The notes beneath the pieces were generated by a model that worked only from the letters and a program-made list of their open reading frames with translations, was not told where the DNA came from and did not search any database. 64,000 nucleotides of DNA, from the NCBI GenBank assembly GCA_018340805.1, contig JACMZG010001913.1, positions 39,854,256 through 39,918,255 of the forward strand, written 5' to 3'. Position numbers and translations under genes: made by a program. This DNA is from Microvelia longipes (lineage: Eukaryota > Arthropoda > Insecta > Hemiptera > Veliidae). Shown in pieces: positions 11,637 through 23,715 of this stretch (within the stretch, counting starts at the first letter, position 1; each line of letters begins with the position of its first letter).

Positions 11637-12658
11637 TTCACTTTTCCTTATTTATACAGTAGGTATATAGGAAAAGTATTGTGTTCGCAATAAAATTTGA
11701 AACCAACATGACACCGGAATTATCCGTTTCAGGTCTTTTTAAGACCTCCTTAGTGATTTTCACAAAGTTGTCTTTCTGTATGTATCTATTATCATCGTAG
11801 CTCCTAGTGTATTTATACTAAAGAGTTGAAACTTTGTACAAAAATCAGTATACCCCATCAGTTGTGCTACCCGGAAAATATATTTTTTATGATGCCATTA
11901 ACTTGCAATAATGACTCGATAAAACTTTTGAAAAATCATAAAGCCCGGAAAAATTAGGTGATGAGGTTGAGGTTTGGCACCCATGTAGTCATGTATAAGA
12001 TTAACATATGTGCTAAGTTCCATGTCATTATCAGCATTGGTTCAATATTTATCAAATAACTCATGTATATTTTTTTAAATTGTAAAACATTGTGAAATAA
12101 TTTAATTGAGTTGAAATTTGGTGCAAGATACCTTTACGTCAGTGGTTCCCAACCAGGGTCCTGGGACCCTTGGGGTCCCAAATGAGTTTTAGGGGGGTCC
12201 GGGAGCAATTTTACAAACTATATTGTAAAAGTAAAAAAAAAATAGATTTTTTTCTTTTGTGTGTGTTTACTTCAATAAATAATTAAAATTATTATTTATT
12301 TATGAATTATTTAAATACTGATTAGAGTTAGAATTTTTATTTAATACTATCGTTCACTATAAGTATAAGTTATAAATTATATTAAAAAATTGTTACAACC
12401 TATCTTTGTGAGTTTGGGTTTAGTAATTTAATAGCAATAAGACCAAACAAAGAACAAGATCAATCCGGAATCTGATTCTGCACCTTGCAATCAGTGAAAA
12501 GATTCCCCATTTGAAAAATAATTAATGAGAGGCAGCAACAAAAGAGCACTAATATTTTTAATAATATTTACCTATGTATGTTTTGTTTAATAAACGTTAG
12601 TATTTTTTATATCGTCTTTTTGTATTTACCTTGCCTTTATATATGATAATAATAAAAA

Positions 12659-12717
<59 letters not shown>

Positions 12718-13060
12718 ATTATATAGCAAGGGGTCCGGGAAGTAGTTCAAAATATTAGGGGGTCCCAAGTATAAAAAAGGTTGGGAACCACTGCTTTACG
12801 TAATAAATAAATCGATCAAGTTTCATTTCAACATGACAAGTATATATTTATGATTTTTGTTGGATCATAAATGTTAAGCAGACTCGAGCATAGTCAGTGC
12901 CTAGATGGAAGACCGCCAGGAATGAAAGGAATGTATTTACTGTCTGAGGACAAGAGAAGAGAGTCTGAAGAGGTGTTGCAGTATATATTTAAGACAAATT
13001 GTATATTCTGAGAACGAGAGAAGGGAGTCAGAAGGAGAGAGGATGAGCGCTGTATATAGA
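11637..13060 (+). repeat. 5S-composite repeat, full length, carrying a hAT-like insertion
   Basis: Left module from 11637 (cacttttccttatttatac), 5S-like head at 12830-12925 and two hairpin units at 12944-13045. It is interrupted at 12140-12793 by a MITE that duplicated 8 bp of it. A reverse copy follows at 13190-13965, so the pair is tail to tail. Confidence 0.75.
12140..12793. mobile_element. hAT-like non-autonomous element with 8-bp target duplication
   Basis: Termini are CAGTGGTTCCCAACC and its inverted partner GGTTGGGAACCACTG, a classic hAT-type MITE end. It is flanked on both sides by ctttacgt (12132-12139 and 12794-12801), a perfect 8-bp target-site duplication. Length is 654 bp. It has no transposase frame and contains a TA microsatellite at 12661-12725. 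Confidence 0.9.
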
Positions 13061-13189
13061 GATGTATCAGAGTAGTACATTCCTAAACTAATATTGTCAT
13101 CACAATTTATATCTTGTTTGTGAGTTATCAAAATATTTATAGCAGATTTTTGCTCTCCACAAACAAAACAACACTTTCAAAAATAAAAA

Positions 13190-13965
13190 ATTGTGTTCGA
13201 GGCACATCGGTACTTTTCTTTATTACATAAGATTTGCAGAGCTCATCCTGACAACTTCGGACTCGCTTCACTCGTACTCAAACTATAAAAATCATCAAAA
13301 CTACAGCAAGTTTTCCAAATAGCTTTACTCGTCCTCAGACAATAAATACATTTGTTTGAGTCCCAGCAGTCACCCATCCAGGCTCTGACCTCGCTGGATG
13401 CTCATTAACTTTTATGATGCAACAAAAATCAAAGATAAACTTGCCGTACTAAAACGAAAATTAGTACAGTTTTATTTGTAATGTAAAGGAATACACTTGT
13501 ACCAAATTTCAACTCAACTCAAACCACTCAGGTCTTGAAACACCTAAAGCCATAGAGATATATACTAGAGGGGCCATAGCGCATCTCAATACATTAAGAG
13601 AGCTAAAACATCTTTTTGGGCTCTTATGGGCTCTGTGTAACCTCATTGAAACCTCTTCTAAGAATGAGTTAAGGTTATAATAAATCAATTGTTTTCGACT
13701 TTCTGCACATTGTTTGTGTTTTGATTTTTATTTTTAACGTTCTACTATATAAGTTACTGTAATTTTGATCTTTTTATTTGATTATATTGATACTCGAAGG
13801 TTGTCAGGTTATTTTTCCAATGTTTCAAAATTCAACCAATAGGGCCCTTCTAGTAATATATCTCTATACCTAAAGCCAATAATTCAGTTGAAATCTTGGT
13901 TTCAGATTTTTTCACACACACACTACTTTTTTTACGTACCGACAGTATTAATGAGGAAAAGCAAC
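13190..13965 (-). repeat. 5S-composite repeat, reverse orientation, with nested MITE
   Basis: Reverse copy. Hairpin units at 13255-13345 (cggactcgcttcactcgt), reversed 5S-like box C near 13370, then the left module to its aatgaggaaaag end at about 13960. It is split by the MITE at 13553-13867. Confidence 0.7.
13553..13867. mobile_element. MITE with TACTAGAGGGGCC-type ends (family D)
   Basis: Ends tagagatatatactagagg and, reversed, atagagatatattactagaa. Flanked by the direct repeat acctaaagcca (13542-13552 and 13868-13878), an apparent 11-bp target duplication. A second copy lies at about 37083-37355 in DHX8 intron 7. No coding potential. Confidence 0.75.
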
Positions 13966-16191
13966 ATTTTATCCTAATGAGCCATAAACATACAAAATTA
14001 TAAATATAATAGTTGATTCATTATAATAAAAAATGACAGCTATGTATATCCAGCACAAAGCACATATCTAGTTCAAAGACTAATATTGGCAACCTAAACT
14101 GTTACACCCATAAATACATCAAAATATATTTGGCATTAAACTCATCATTGAGATATGTAGCTGCTTGATTTGTGCTTAATAAATGAAGTGTAAGGTAGCG
14201 TAGTAGGATGTTAATTTACCATATTTAACATAACAGCATAAGTGCATATAAAGCTACAAAAAGCCATTCTGCAACAACCTTGAGTTAGTTAAGAATCATT
14301 AGAATTAAAATCCCATAACCAATCAAATCAAATATCAATCCACCACAAATTGAGAAGACAAAACAAAGACATAATTTGATTGAGTTTAAGTACCTTTAGA
14401 ACATTAGAAGTTCATGTACGTAAATAAAATAAAATTAAAAAAAAATAAAACACTATTCTCTAGTTGGAATTTCAAAAAGAAAAAGTAGCAAGTGAGGATA
14501 GGGTTCTAGAGTGGAAGTGCTTTATAATTTATTAATTATGCAATTACAGTTTTATTTGTTTCTAAAACAATGTATACAACTTCAATCAATAACCATAAAT
14601 CAATTGTTCTAAATCAAAACCAATAATGCCATAAAAGATTTAGTACCTAGAGCAGGGGGGCAGGGGGGGGGGTTAACTTAAATGAGGAAGAGTTTGGATT
14701 CGATTATCGCAAGATGCTAGAAATTAGCGCTGCGGCGGACCTGTGTGGGCTACTCATGAACTAACTCTGTAAGCTTTCCAAAAATTACCGATTATTTTTA
14801 AACTTTAAATTTATTAAACCATGGCAACTATTGATTTTGACAGCTGCATTTATTGTAATAATAAAATTATTTTTCTTTCCGTTCCTTATTATTTTAACCT
14901 AATAAAAATTGTTTGCCATTGCCATAATCTGTTTTACAAAAATTCAGAAACTAACTGAAAAAAAGTTTTTCAAACTTTAACATAATGAAACTGAAAGATG
15001 GTGAGTTTGCATTTCATTAAATTATTTAATAATTTAATTTATATAATACAGGTAATCACATGTGGGCGTCTACATTTTAAAAAAGCGTGAAAACATTTTT
15101 TAAATTGATTCAAACTGCATTAAAAGTCAAAATCGATCTTCTAGCACGTGTATAATTTAGCCAATAATGTTCAATTAAATTATTAAATAAATTGAATTTA
15201 TTTAATGTTAACTGATTTGCTATCAGAGGGGTTGTGTGGAAGTTTAAAGACGATGAAGACCGTGCAAAGCGCTTCGGCTACTCAGAAGTATGACTAGAAA
15301 GAATAAAAAGTTATAACTTCAGTGAGCGCCGTGGAATGGTCTACAATATTAACAACACCAACTTCGTCTTTCTACCAATAAGGAAAGACGAAGTTGGTGT
15401 TGTTAATATTATAAAAAGTTAATTTCAAATGCAATGTAGACAACGAGCCAGAGGATACACGATAATGAACTTCAACATCCTTGTTAACATCCTCACCACT
15501 GAACGATTTCGAACTTCTTAAAACTAATTATTATTACTCATATGTAATCTAAACACCCTCAACCATAGCTTTAAAACTACAAAAAAATAATACAAAATGA
15601 AGAGGTAATTAAACTTGTCTAAACTAAAGCTTCCAGAGAACCAAAAATCCAATAGCTTTCAAATAGTTTACACAGAAAATAAGCAAATAACCTAAATGTT
15701 TGAAGGGCTAAATTCATTTATCCTCAAAAAAAAGTAAATAAAATTGTTCCAATACAAATACCTACGGCATTAATATTAAAAGACGGCTTTAATAATGACA
15801 CAGGAATTCTGTAAGGAAAACACTTCTATTGATCTGCCATCTATTATGCAAGTTTGTGAAAAATATCTTCGACAACAAATTTTTGTTTAGTTTCATATTA
15901 TATGTCATATAAATATTTATAGCAATACAAAAGTTGCAACACTGATTTTCCTTTTTTCGCTAAGTAGATGGCTCGTGTGGTGGGGGAGCCAAATCATATG
16001 CTGTCATTTCATAAAACTTGTTTAATTTTTTCAGTCAATTCCATATTACAACCACAAATGATAGTACACAAAAATTTAGCCCTTAAAAGTCTAAATAAAT
16101 TACAAAACTAAGTTAAGCAATTAAATTAGACTAAATAAAACAGAAAGGTTAATTTAAAGTTAATTTGACCGCATGAAATTGTCACCTGGTG
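13966..16191. other. Intergenic DNA downstream of RER1
   Basis: AT-rich. The RER1 3' UTR presumably begins just below 16192 on the minus strand. Apart from the perfect palindrome at 15345-15410 I see no feature I can name. Confidence 0.4.
15345..15410. repeat. Perfect 28-bp inverted repeat, 10-nt loop
   Basis: Arms 15345-15372 and 15383-15410 are exact reverse complements (aacaccaacttcgtctttc and its partner), separated by taccaataag. No mismatch occurs in 28 bp, so it is recent or selected, or an artefact. Confidence 0.9.
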
Positions 16192-16278
16192 TCACTTAGT
16201 GGTAATCACCTTGTCACTAGGTCCAGCATACTTGGGCTTTCCATGGGTAAACGGCAAATACCGGTATTTTATCATGTG
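16192..16278 (-). CDS. RER1: RER1 exon 5 (terminal)
   Basis: 28 codons and [17 protein letters not shown] is conserved; the remaining 14 residues are not. Acceptor is tgtttcag. Confidence 0.9.
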   Translation of the reverse strand, partial: HMIKYRYLPFTHGKPKYAGPSDKVITTK

Positions 16279-16474
16279 CTGAAACAGAAATAAAATATTT
16301 TATTATTAATTGAGTGAACTAAAAGCAAACAAAAGCTCTTAAAAGTCAATGATACTGAAAGTCCAAAATATTTGTTTCTTCACCGACTTATTCAACCATG
16401 CTAAGTTAAGACCAGGTGTTCCTCTTTTCCATTCAATGTGGATCTAAATAAATATTATTACACAAAATATATAT

Positions 16475-16551
<77 letters not shown>

Positions 16552-19500
16552 CATATATATATATACTGCTTTAATAAAACATTGTTATAGAGTAAAATTA
16601 TTATTCAGGAACTGCAGTCTTCATTATTCAAGACCTTATATATATTACAGCAGATTTATTAATAAAATATGGCAAAATATATAATATACAAATTTAAAAA
16701 CATAATGACTGCTTTAAAATTCCAAAATTTCTTTTCATGTGTATAAATAGATATTAATTTATCATATTATCATAAAGTTCAAACCATACTTAGCATATTT
16801 TAGCACTGTTAAAATAAGCATGGCATCATGAGTAATACATAAATAGGCCTAATAAACTAAGTTGTACTCTGGGTTTTGTATCAGTGGGACTCAGGGTTTC
16901 AATCCCTCTGCTAACAACAGTTTTTTAACAACGACCCCCCCCCTAATCTAATTTGTCACTCTTAAAAATATTATATTACTCTATGATTAAGATAAGAAAT
17001 GTACTGGATTAGAATTGGTTAAGCAGATTAATTAGAATGCTCAATATAGCAAGAGTTTCTCTTTACATTCTTCATCAATTTTTTTATTTTCTTATCACCC
17101 TTATTACAATTAAAAGTGGGGTTTGGGTCCTCTTATAATACTGAAACTCAAACTTAATTGAATTATTTGTTGAAGCCTCAGGGCCCTCCAAGGTTTCTAA
17201 ATCTAAAGGAAAATTGTGATGAAGTTTTGAATGTTGGCAACCCTTCTTTTTCCCATGATAAATCATTTGAGCCACAGCACTGTTGCAACTTTGTTAATTA
17301 CTCTGTTCATATTAACTCACCCTAATTTGTCTTTTCATAGTAATACCAAACAAGGTAATGAAATACATGACAAGAATAGGCCAGAAAACAGGGATGTTGA
17401 AACACTCAAACATCGTACAGAATATTGCAATCACGGTCGATTTAGAGACAGAATACCAGAATTTGAATTCGGGTAACCTTCTAATAAATGGTCTGAACTC
17501 CTCATTGGCTCGAGTTGGTAACTCAGGTCCTCCTTCGTCTATTAAAAAAAAACATAAATACAGGTCAAAAAAGTGATAAAATACACAATGGTAATAAAAT
17601 CAATTTAAATGGTTCACTTAAAATTTGTTTTACAGAAAATACAAACCATCAAAGTCTCCCATGGCAGGATCAATTTTTGGAGAAAGGAATGCTATAAATA
17701 AATTAAGATGATATATTCCTAGAGCATATGTAACTATGTACCAACCCTGCAAATAATAAAAACATAAAGACTCATATAACATTTTTTATTATTTAGAATT
17801 TTTCAATTTTTTAAATATTCGAAATTGTTTTATGACAAATTTTTAGTAAACATATTAATGTCTACTTGAAAAACTATTGTAAATATTAAAAAATAAAAGA
17901 TTTAATATTTTTAATAAACAATATTAAATGTTTTAATATTTAAATATTAAAAAAAATAATAAACAAATATTTTTAAACAACAAATCTTGTTTGATACTGA
18001 GGACATTTTCTGAAAACCCTTGTCTGTTAAATCATTTAGCTCCAAGAAAAATGGGATAAAGGGACTAACATCAATTTTATTAATGAGGGGTTATCAATTC
18101 TTGAACTAGAGGGCTGCAATTAAAAACTGTTAGGATGTCATAAAGGGGATAACCTGGTTGGAATAATCTGATACAAACAGTTAAAATTTCTACACAAACA
18201 TACATTTCTACCAAATCTATTATTTCAATGAAATTTCAAGCCATTTTGAGATTCTAATAGATTTTAAGAACAGACCCTACATTTTTTATAAGATTGATAG
18301 TAACCATTTTTTAGACAGAAAAATGATGCATACATTGATATTTTTGTATTCAAAATTGTATATCTTTGTTGAGTTAAAAAAAAAAAAACATTTTTTAATT
18401 CATGTAAAATAACTCCATTGTCTATTATAATTAATGAATTTATTATAACTCTTGTATTTTGTTTAGCAAGGAAGATTAAATAACCTAGATGGGTTATTTG
18501 CACTTTTTGTCCTTTTTCTGTTTGCACACACATCTAAATTCAAAGTTTACCCATTTTTTGCTCCTTAAAAAAGCATTTGAGGGTTAAAGGATAATAGTGC
18601 AGAGTAGCGCACCATGCTCTAGTTCTTATAACATGTGCATGTTATTATAACTAACATGGTGGTATTATAAAAGTTTATATATCAAATACAAGATAATCAA
18701 CATAAATAAGTCAAAAAAAGACAATACCTGTAACAGAAGTACCCTAGCTAGGAATATAATAACAAGAACAACGGCGAATATCCACCTTCCAATTGTAAAA
18801 GGTGTAACATCATCTAATAATTTTTGGTACCTCTGAAAAAAAATAAATAAACAAATGTATAAAAAAGGCCTCTGGCCTTCTCCTCTCAGCTGTATTGTAT
18901 GAGGGACTCAAAGATCACCAACCACCACGTCATTAAGTATGTTTACACACTTCTAAATCCGCGGAACGTATACAGTACAATATCTCAATATGGTAATATT
19001 AGCTGAATAAACTATGCGGAATCCGATCGCATACGCTAGAACTAGGGAGATGGAATCTAAATGGATCCCCCAATACGCTGTATGTACCTTTAGAGACAAC
19101 CATATTTAACAGATAAGCTTCTCGTCAAACTTTTATTTCACTTAAATATAACTGTTTTACAACAAATAACTATTAGAATATTTTTTTTAGTGTAACTTTG
19201 TTATTATACTAAGAAATCACAATTTAATGGAATATATTCTTTTCGCTTTCAACTCCTAATGACCTAAATGAACCTTCACTAAAAAAAGACAATGTTTTGG
19301 AGGGATCCATTATGACATCATAGGATTTCATCTACTAAACAAATACAGAGCAAGAACTGGAGGGTATTAAATGCATATGGGATATGATTAACAGTTAAAT
19401 ACATTTTGTGAACATAGTAAAAATGCATAAAACTATTTACAAGATTATATATCAGGATCAATTTTAACATTTATAAGCATATGAGAATAAAAATTCAAAG

Positions 19501-20244
19501 AAGCCACATATAGTGCTATGGTGCAATAATACTGCATCTGGTGACTCCATCAAATCACAACGACATTTTATCCTCTGTATGTTCCTGCATAATGGAAACA
19601 GAGCCTTGCGAGGATTTTTTTCAAAAATGAAAATCTGTCACACAATCTAAATCCATTGATTGTCTTTAAATGAACTTGATTTAGACTATGAAAAGGAGTT
19701 AGAATAACTGTCCAGGTTATTCAAACTATTAATTTGTTCATATGCTGGGATCGGCAGGGGGTTGGACCCAATGAACTTGAGGGTTAACCCCCACCCGGCA
19801 GTTGTCATGTGAATAGGATTAAACATGGGGTTTAATACAACCCCATATAACCCCTAAAACTTATTTTTAAACGGGGTAGAGTCTAAACTGTTTCTTAGTT
19901 CATGCACAGGGTTCAACTCTAACTGTTCACACGATATGTTTCACCTATAAAAATGAGTTTTACATGACAACTGTCCGGAGGGTAAAACCCCCCGTAAAAC
20001 TACTTGTGTGAACAAAGTATGTGTTAACAGTTGTGGTTCAACCCCCGAAGGGGGTTGACCCCTTGCCAACCCCTGTGTGTGAACGAAGTATCAATAGCAT
20101 AAACCTACACTTCCTAAGAATAAAGTATGTAGGTACCTACAATAAACAGATGTTTCAAATTATCTCAAAAATAGTTACCTGTCCTACACTAGTCCAAAAT
20201 TTACTAACAATACTTTTTTGTACATTATCAGAGGTATCATCCAT
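16192..20244 (-). CDS. RER1: RER1, ER/Golgi retrieval receptor (five exons)
   Basis: Rer1 family protein, a multi-span membrane receptor of the early secretory pathway that returns ER membrane proteins from the cis-Golgi. Minus-strand coding exons are 20244-20179, 18832-18728, 17746-17647, 17538-17321 and 16278-16192, with phases that join cleanly and GT-AG junctions. The product is 191 residues (human 196). Family hallmarks are [50 protein letters not shown] and [14 protein letters not shown]. Four hydrophobic segments fall near residues 38-56, 59-77, 122-140 and 141-158. The start codon has a full Kozak context (ACCACCATGG). The C-terminal tail ([14 protein letters not shown]) is diverged. 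A donor-like AAG/gtgatt near its end could splice to the exon at 11537-11593. RER1 is divergent from DHX8 and convergent with SMU1. Confidence 0.95.
16470..16566. repeat. TA microsatellite in RER1 intron 4
   Basis: Long interrupted (TA)n tract. Confidence 0.9.
17321..17538 (-). CDS. RER1: RER1 exon 4
   Basis: Completes an Asp codon with exon 3 and encodes 73 residues including [16 protein letters not shown] and the last two hydrophobic segments, ending MKRQIR at donor gtgagt. Confidence 0.95.
17647..17746 (-). CDS. RER1: RER1 exon 3
   Basis: 33 codons plus one base. Contains the signature [20 protein letters not shown] followed by LSPKIDP. Donor is gtttgt. Confidence 0.95.
18728..18832 (-). 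CDS. RER1: RER1 exon 2
   Basis: 35 codons beginning [17 protein letters not shown] and carrying the first hydrophobic segment, ending LLLQ at donor gtattg. Confidence 0.93.
19735..20095. repeat. C/G-rich dispersed repeat in RER1 intron 1
   Basis: Contains several inverted G/C runs (gggggttggaccc, gttaacccccacc, gaagggggttgacccc). It is related to 7075-7265, with shared gttcacac and ccccttgccaa segments. Probably a fold-back MITE; exact ends not resolved. Confidence 0.5.
20179..20244 (-). CDS. RER1: RER1 exon 1
   Basis: 22 codons from [23 protein letters not shown] then GQ, ending at donor gtaact. The N terminus is poorly conserved in the family, but the GQ that precedes YQ is the usual context. 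Confidence 0.85.
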
Positions 20245-21730
20245 GGTGGTGTTGTCCAATAAATAAACAATTCTTCTTGATCACATGCACGTTTCTTTAC
20301 TCCAATCAATTAATTAAATTACTAGAAATATAAATTATAACAATTAAAGAAATAGATAAATAATACAGATTCCAGACAAAATAAGCGAACGGGAAAGAAA
20401 AATGACGTTTTCTTGTTTACACTCGGCTTTTGTATCGCTAACAAAATAACATATTCTTTACCTAGGATCTTTCCAAATGTTTCATTTAACATGAAAAAAC
20501 ATAGAATCAAGACATTTTAAAGTAGTAAGTAAAAAAATTGCAGACAAAATCACTAAAATAATGTAATAAAAACCTAAAATTTAATAAATATTTGACACGT
20601 CTTTAGTGAAACAGCAAAGAAGTCACAGATGATTGATTTCTAAAACAAGAGATATTTTATATCAACTTTTATCTTTAAGTATTTTATTTTACTTAAAATT
20701 AATAAAGATAAATATTCTCAATAGAATTAAATTTACGGATTTAGAGGCCTAATATCACCGCAAAGAGTGTTCTTGACCGCATATTTTTGTTGATAAGTTT
20801 TTGTTTAACTTAATTTTGATAAGTTGGCATTCTTGGGTAGACGACCGCCATAAAGTTTCCAAATTTAAATAAAATTAATTACATATTCTTACTTCAGAAG
20901 CAGCAGGAGCATTCAGGAGAAATTTCAACGCATCCTTCTTTCTGGATATACTCAATTTATTCAAGGATTTTCCTATTTAAAACAAAAGGTATAACATTAT
21001 TATTTTCTCAAAACCCATTCTCCCTCTTTCTTATAGTATAGTAGTTGTAATGTTTACTTAAGCTCTCTAATCTCAAATCTATCTTATTATCATCTCATAA
21101 AGTCTCAAAAATAATTTATAGCTCTCTTTTTAATTAAGGGATAAAAATGTAATTATCCTCCTATTTTGTAAATAAGACATCTTTATTTTGTTATATTAGT
21201 TAAAATTAGGACAAAAGTTAAACCACAACTGGCTGATCGACCAATCCTTCCCTTCTTTTTTTAAGGATCAAAAAGATTAAAATAAATAAAATAAAAATAA
21301 ACAAATAAATAATTTTATCTACTCCTTGTATTGTAAGTTCTACATACAGTCTTGTTATCTCACACTGTAAATGTACTTTTACTCCCTAGGGAGGAAAAGT
21401 GAAAGTGTTGCCAACTTGACAGAATTTTTTAGTAAACTTTTTAGGAATTTTAGGAAATTTTTAGGATTTTTTTCAGTGTTATGTTGGTACTACGGGTAGA
21501 ATATACAATATTCACACACTAATGTTTAAATTACAAATATAGTACAGCTTACAATAAAATAATGAGAAGATAGTGGCTTTATTCTCTCTTCCTCAGAGTA
21601 ATTGACATGGTAAGAATAAACTAAACTAACACAATAACAATTAAGGAGTTGAAGAATATATTAATAGTTGTTAGTATTAGTTCTCTAGTCGTAGATAAAA
21701 TTTAATATGCAACAAGGTATAAAAGTTTTC
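20245..21730. other. RER1 5' flank and intergenic DNA
   Basis: Includes the RER1 promoter side. On the minus strand at 20972-20893 an acceptor-like ttaaatag is followed by an open frame (KSLNKLSISRKKDALKFLLN then APAASE) and a donor gtaaga. This is a possible exon of an unrecognised gene, with no homology support. Confidence 0.3.
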
Positions 21731-21734
21731 AGCT

Positions 21735-21895
21735 ATCGTATTATCTCCCTCGTCAAGCCTCGGGAGCCAAAATGTTAGTTAACTCCCTCGGCAAGCCTCG
21801 GGAGCTAACTAGTTTATCTCCCTCGGCCTGCCGGTTTCGTGAGCTAATGAAGTTTCCTCCTTCGGCGCCGCCTTAGGACAAAACTTTAACTTAAG
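21735..21895. repeat. Repeated CTCCC/GGGAG hairpin motifs
   Basis: Three to four copies of a ctccctcggcaagcctcgggag-like motif about 45 bp apart. Reverse-complemented, the motif reads CTCCC-GA-GGC...GCC-GA-GGGAG, the same stem/GA-mismatch layout as the motifs at 32385-32550 and in the satellite. Confidence 0.6.
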
Positions 21896-23280
21896 CTGTA
21901 AAACTTACTTTCATCCCTTGTTGCATAAATAACTATTGACGATTATTAATTTATTAATAGATCTTTTTATCTTACTAAGTTAAATTAAATGATTTCAAAA
22001 ATAATTTTAATTTATCATCATTTCTTTTGTATATTATTACAAGTAATATATAGTAAAGTGAAACCAAAATTATTGTTTTTACAAACTATTTAAGTGAATA
22101 AAAATCAAAATTTTTGTTTTACAATCTTTAAAATTAGAGAAAGGGCATATCTTTTAAATCCAGTAAAGTAAGGACTTAGAGCAGTGAGGACACAATTTGA
22201 ACTTTGTGCTTTAAGTTTCAATTAGAAATCAATTCATAGCAAAAATATAAAGTAAGATTAAATTTAATCGTCTAAATAAAACAGGATTAAAAATTAATTT
22301 AACTATAACCCACAAATAAAAAAAATCATATGCTTATGCAATTATAAATAAATATAAGTATCAGATACAGCATAAGTAAAAAGGTGGATAGTGTTGGTAG
22401 CATAAATATTATTGGAAGACTAAGTAGAGATTTTACACACAAACAAACAGCAACAACAAAAAACATTAAAACAATCTCAAAGACTTTCATAAAAAATAAT
22501 TATGCTGCATCTTACTTTAGTTTCTTGCTTTATCCTTTATCTATGTTTTAGCATCCACTTCTTAAAGCCATAACGATTTACTTTATCTACTCACAGCATC
22601 AAAATTATGGCATTGTTACAACTGATTAAATAAATAACACAAAATAAAACTAAACTAAACAACGTCTTTCCTCCATTATTTTGTTAGAGCACGCTACAGC
22701 TTGAAAGCAAAATTTTAAAATGATAGCCAAATAAAAATTTTGCTGACACATGGCTCAGAATGATATTAGTCAGCTAAACTCAGACTACCATAATTTTATT
22801 TCATCTGCTTGTTGTTTAGTTTTAGTTAAAAGTTAGTCAAGTTAGTCTAGCGCTCTGACTAGCCCCACCCTTGTGTGATAAGCGGGAATGCGCTAGAAAA
22901 AAGGCCTAGTGTTGCAGTCCCTTACCTACCTACCGCTATGAACGGCCGTATCATTTTTAAATTTTACTATTTGTATCATTTTATTTTATTTCATTATACC
23001 GTTTATTAAACTTACTTTGTGTTCGTTTTTATGATTATAAATACAGTCCTCACCTACCGTGCTATGTACCAAAACACTGCTCACGGCAGGAAAATGAAGC
23101 ATTACTGAACTAATTTTAGGCGAGAAAGTAGCATTTCCCAGCCGCCCCTGCCTATGCTGGTAAAGAAAGTTAATAGATAATTTTTGTAAACATGATAAGT
23201 TAATAATAAAAAGCTATTACAGCTTTTTATTATTACTATAATAAAAAGATTACTATCTGATTACTATTAGATTACTGATC
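21896..23280. other. Intergenic DNA upstream of DHX8
   Basis: AT-rich with a short GC-rich patch at 22850-22950. I recognise no gene. Confidence 0.35.
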
Positions 23281-23281
23281 A

Positions 23282-23715
23282 GATTACTATCTGAGGACGA
23301 GCAAAGCGAGTCCGAAAATCTGTTGGAGTTTAAATTTGGCTAATTGTATATTCTGAGGATGTGCGAACCGAGTCCGAAGGAGGAGGATGAGCGTAGAGAA
23401 TCAGATGATCATGAAAAATTTCAAATATTAATTCGATCACATGATTTTTCCAGGTTTTATGATTTTTTTTTAACTTTTCACTGAAACATTATTGCGGGTT
23501 ATTGACGTCATAAAAAAGAATATTTTACGAATAGCTCAACTGCAGCTGTAGACTGATTTTCGAACAAAGATTCAACTCTCTAGCATAAATACACTAGGAG
23601 CTAACGATGATAACAGACACACATACATACAGACAGAAAACTTTGTGAAAACTATTTAGGAGGCATTAAAAACGCAATACTTTTCTTTTATACCTACAAT
23701 ATATATGAGGAAAAA
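23282..23715. repeat. 5S-composite repeat pieces in tail-to-tail order
   Basis: Forward hairpin units at 23284-23405 (ctgaggacgagcaaagcgag and aggatgagcgtagagaatc) are followed at about 23411-23715 by an inverted left module ending tatatgaggaaaa. This is the same order as 1-2015. Confidence 0.65.

Noticed and set aside
15962..16030. Minus-strand mini-frame ending MTAYDLAPPPHEPST
   Set aside because: GC-rich and peptide-like, but with no good acceptor or upstream exon; it lies in the presumed RER1 3' UTR.
17231..17697. Plus-strand open frames of 60-81 codons
   Set aside because: Antisense shadows of RER1 exons 3 and 4.
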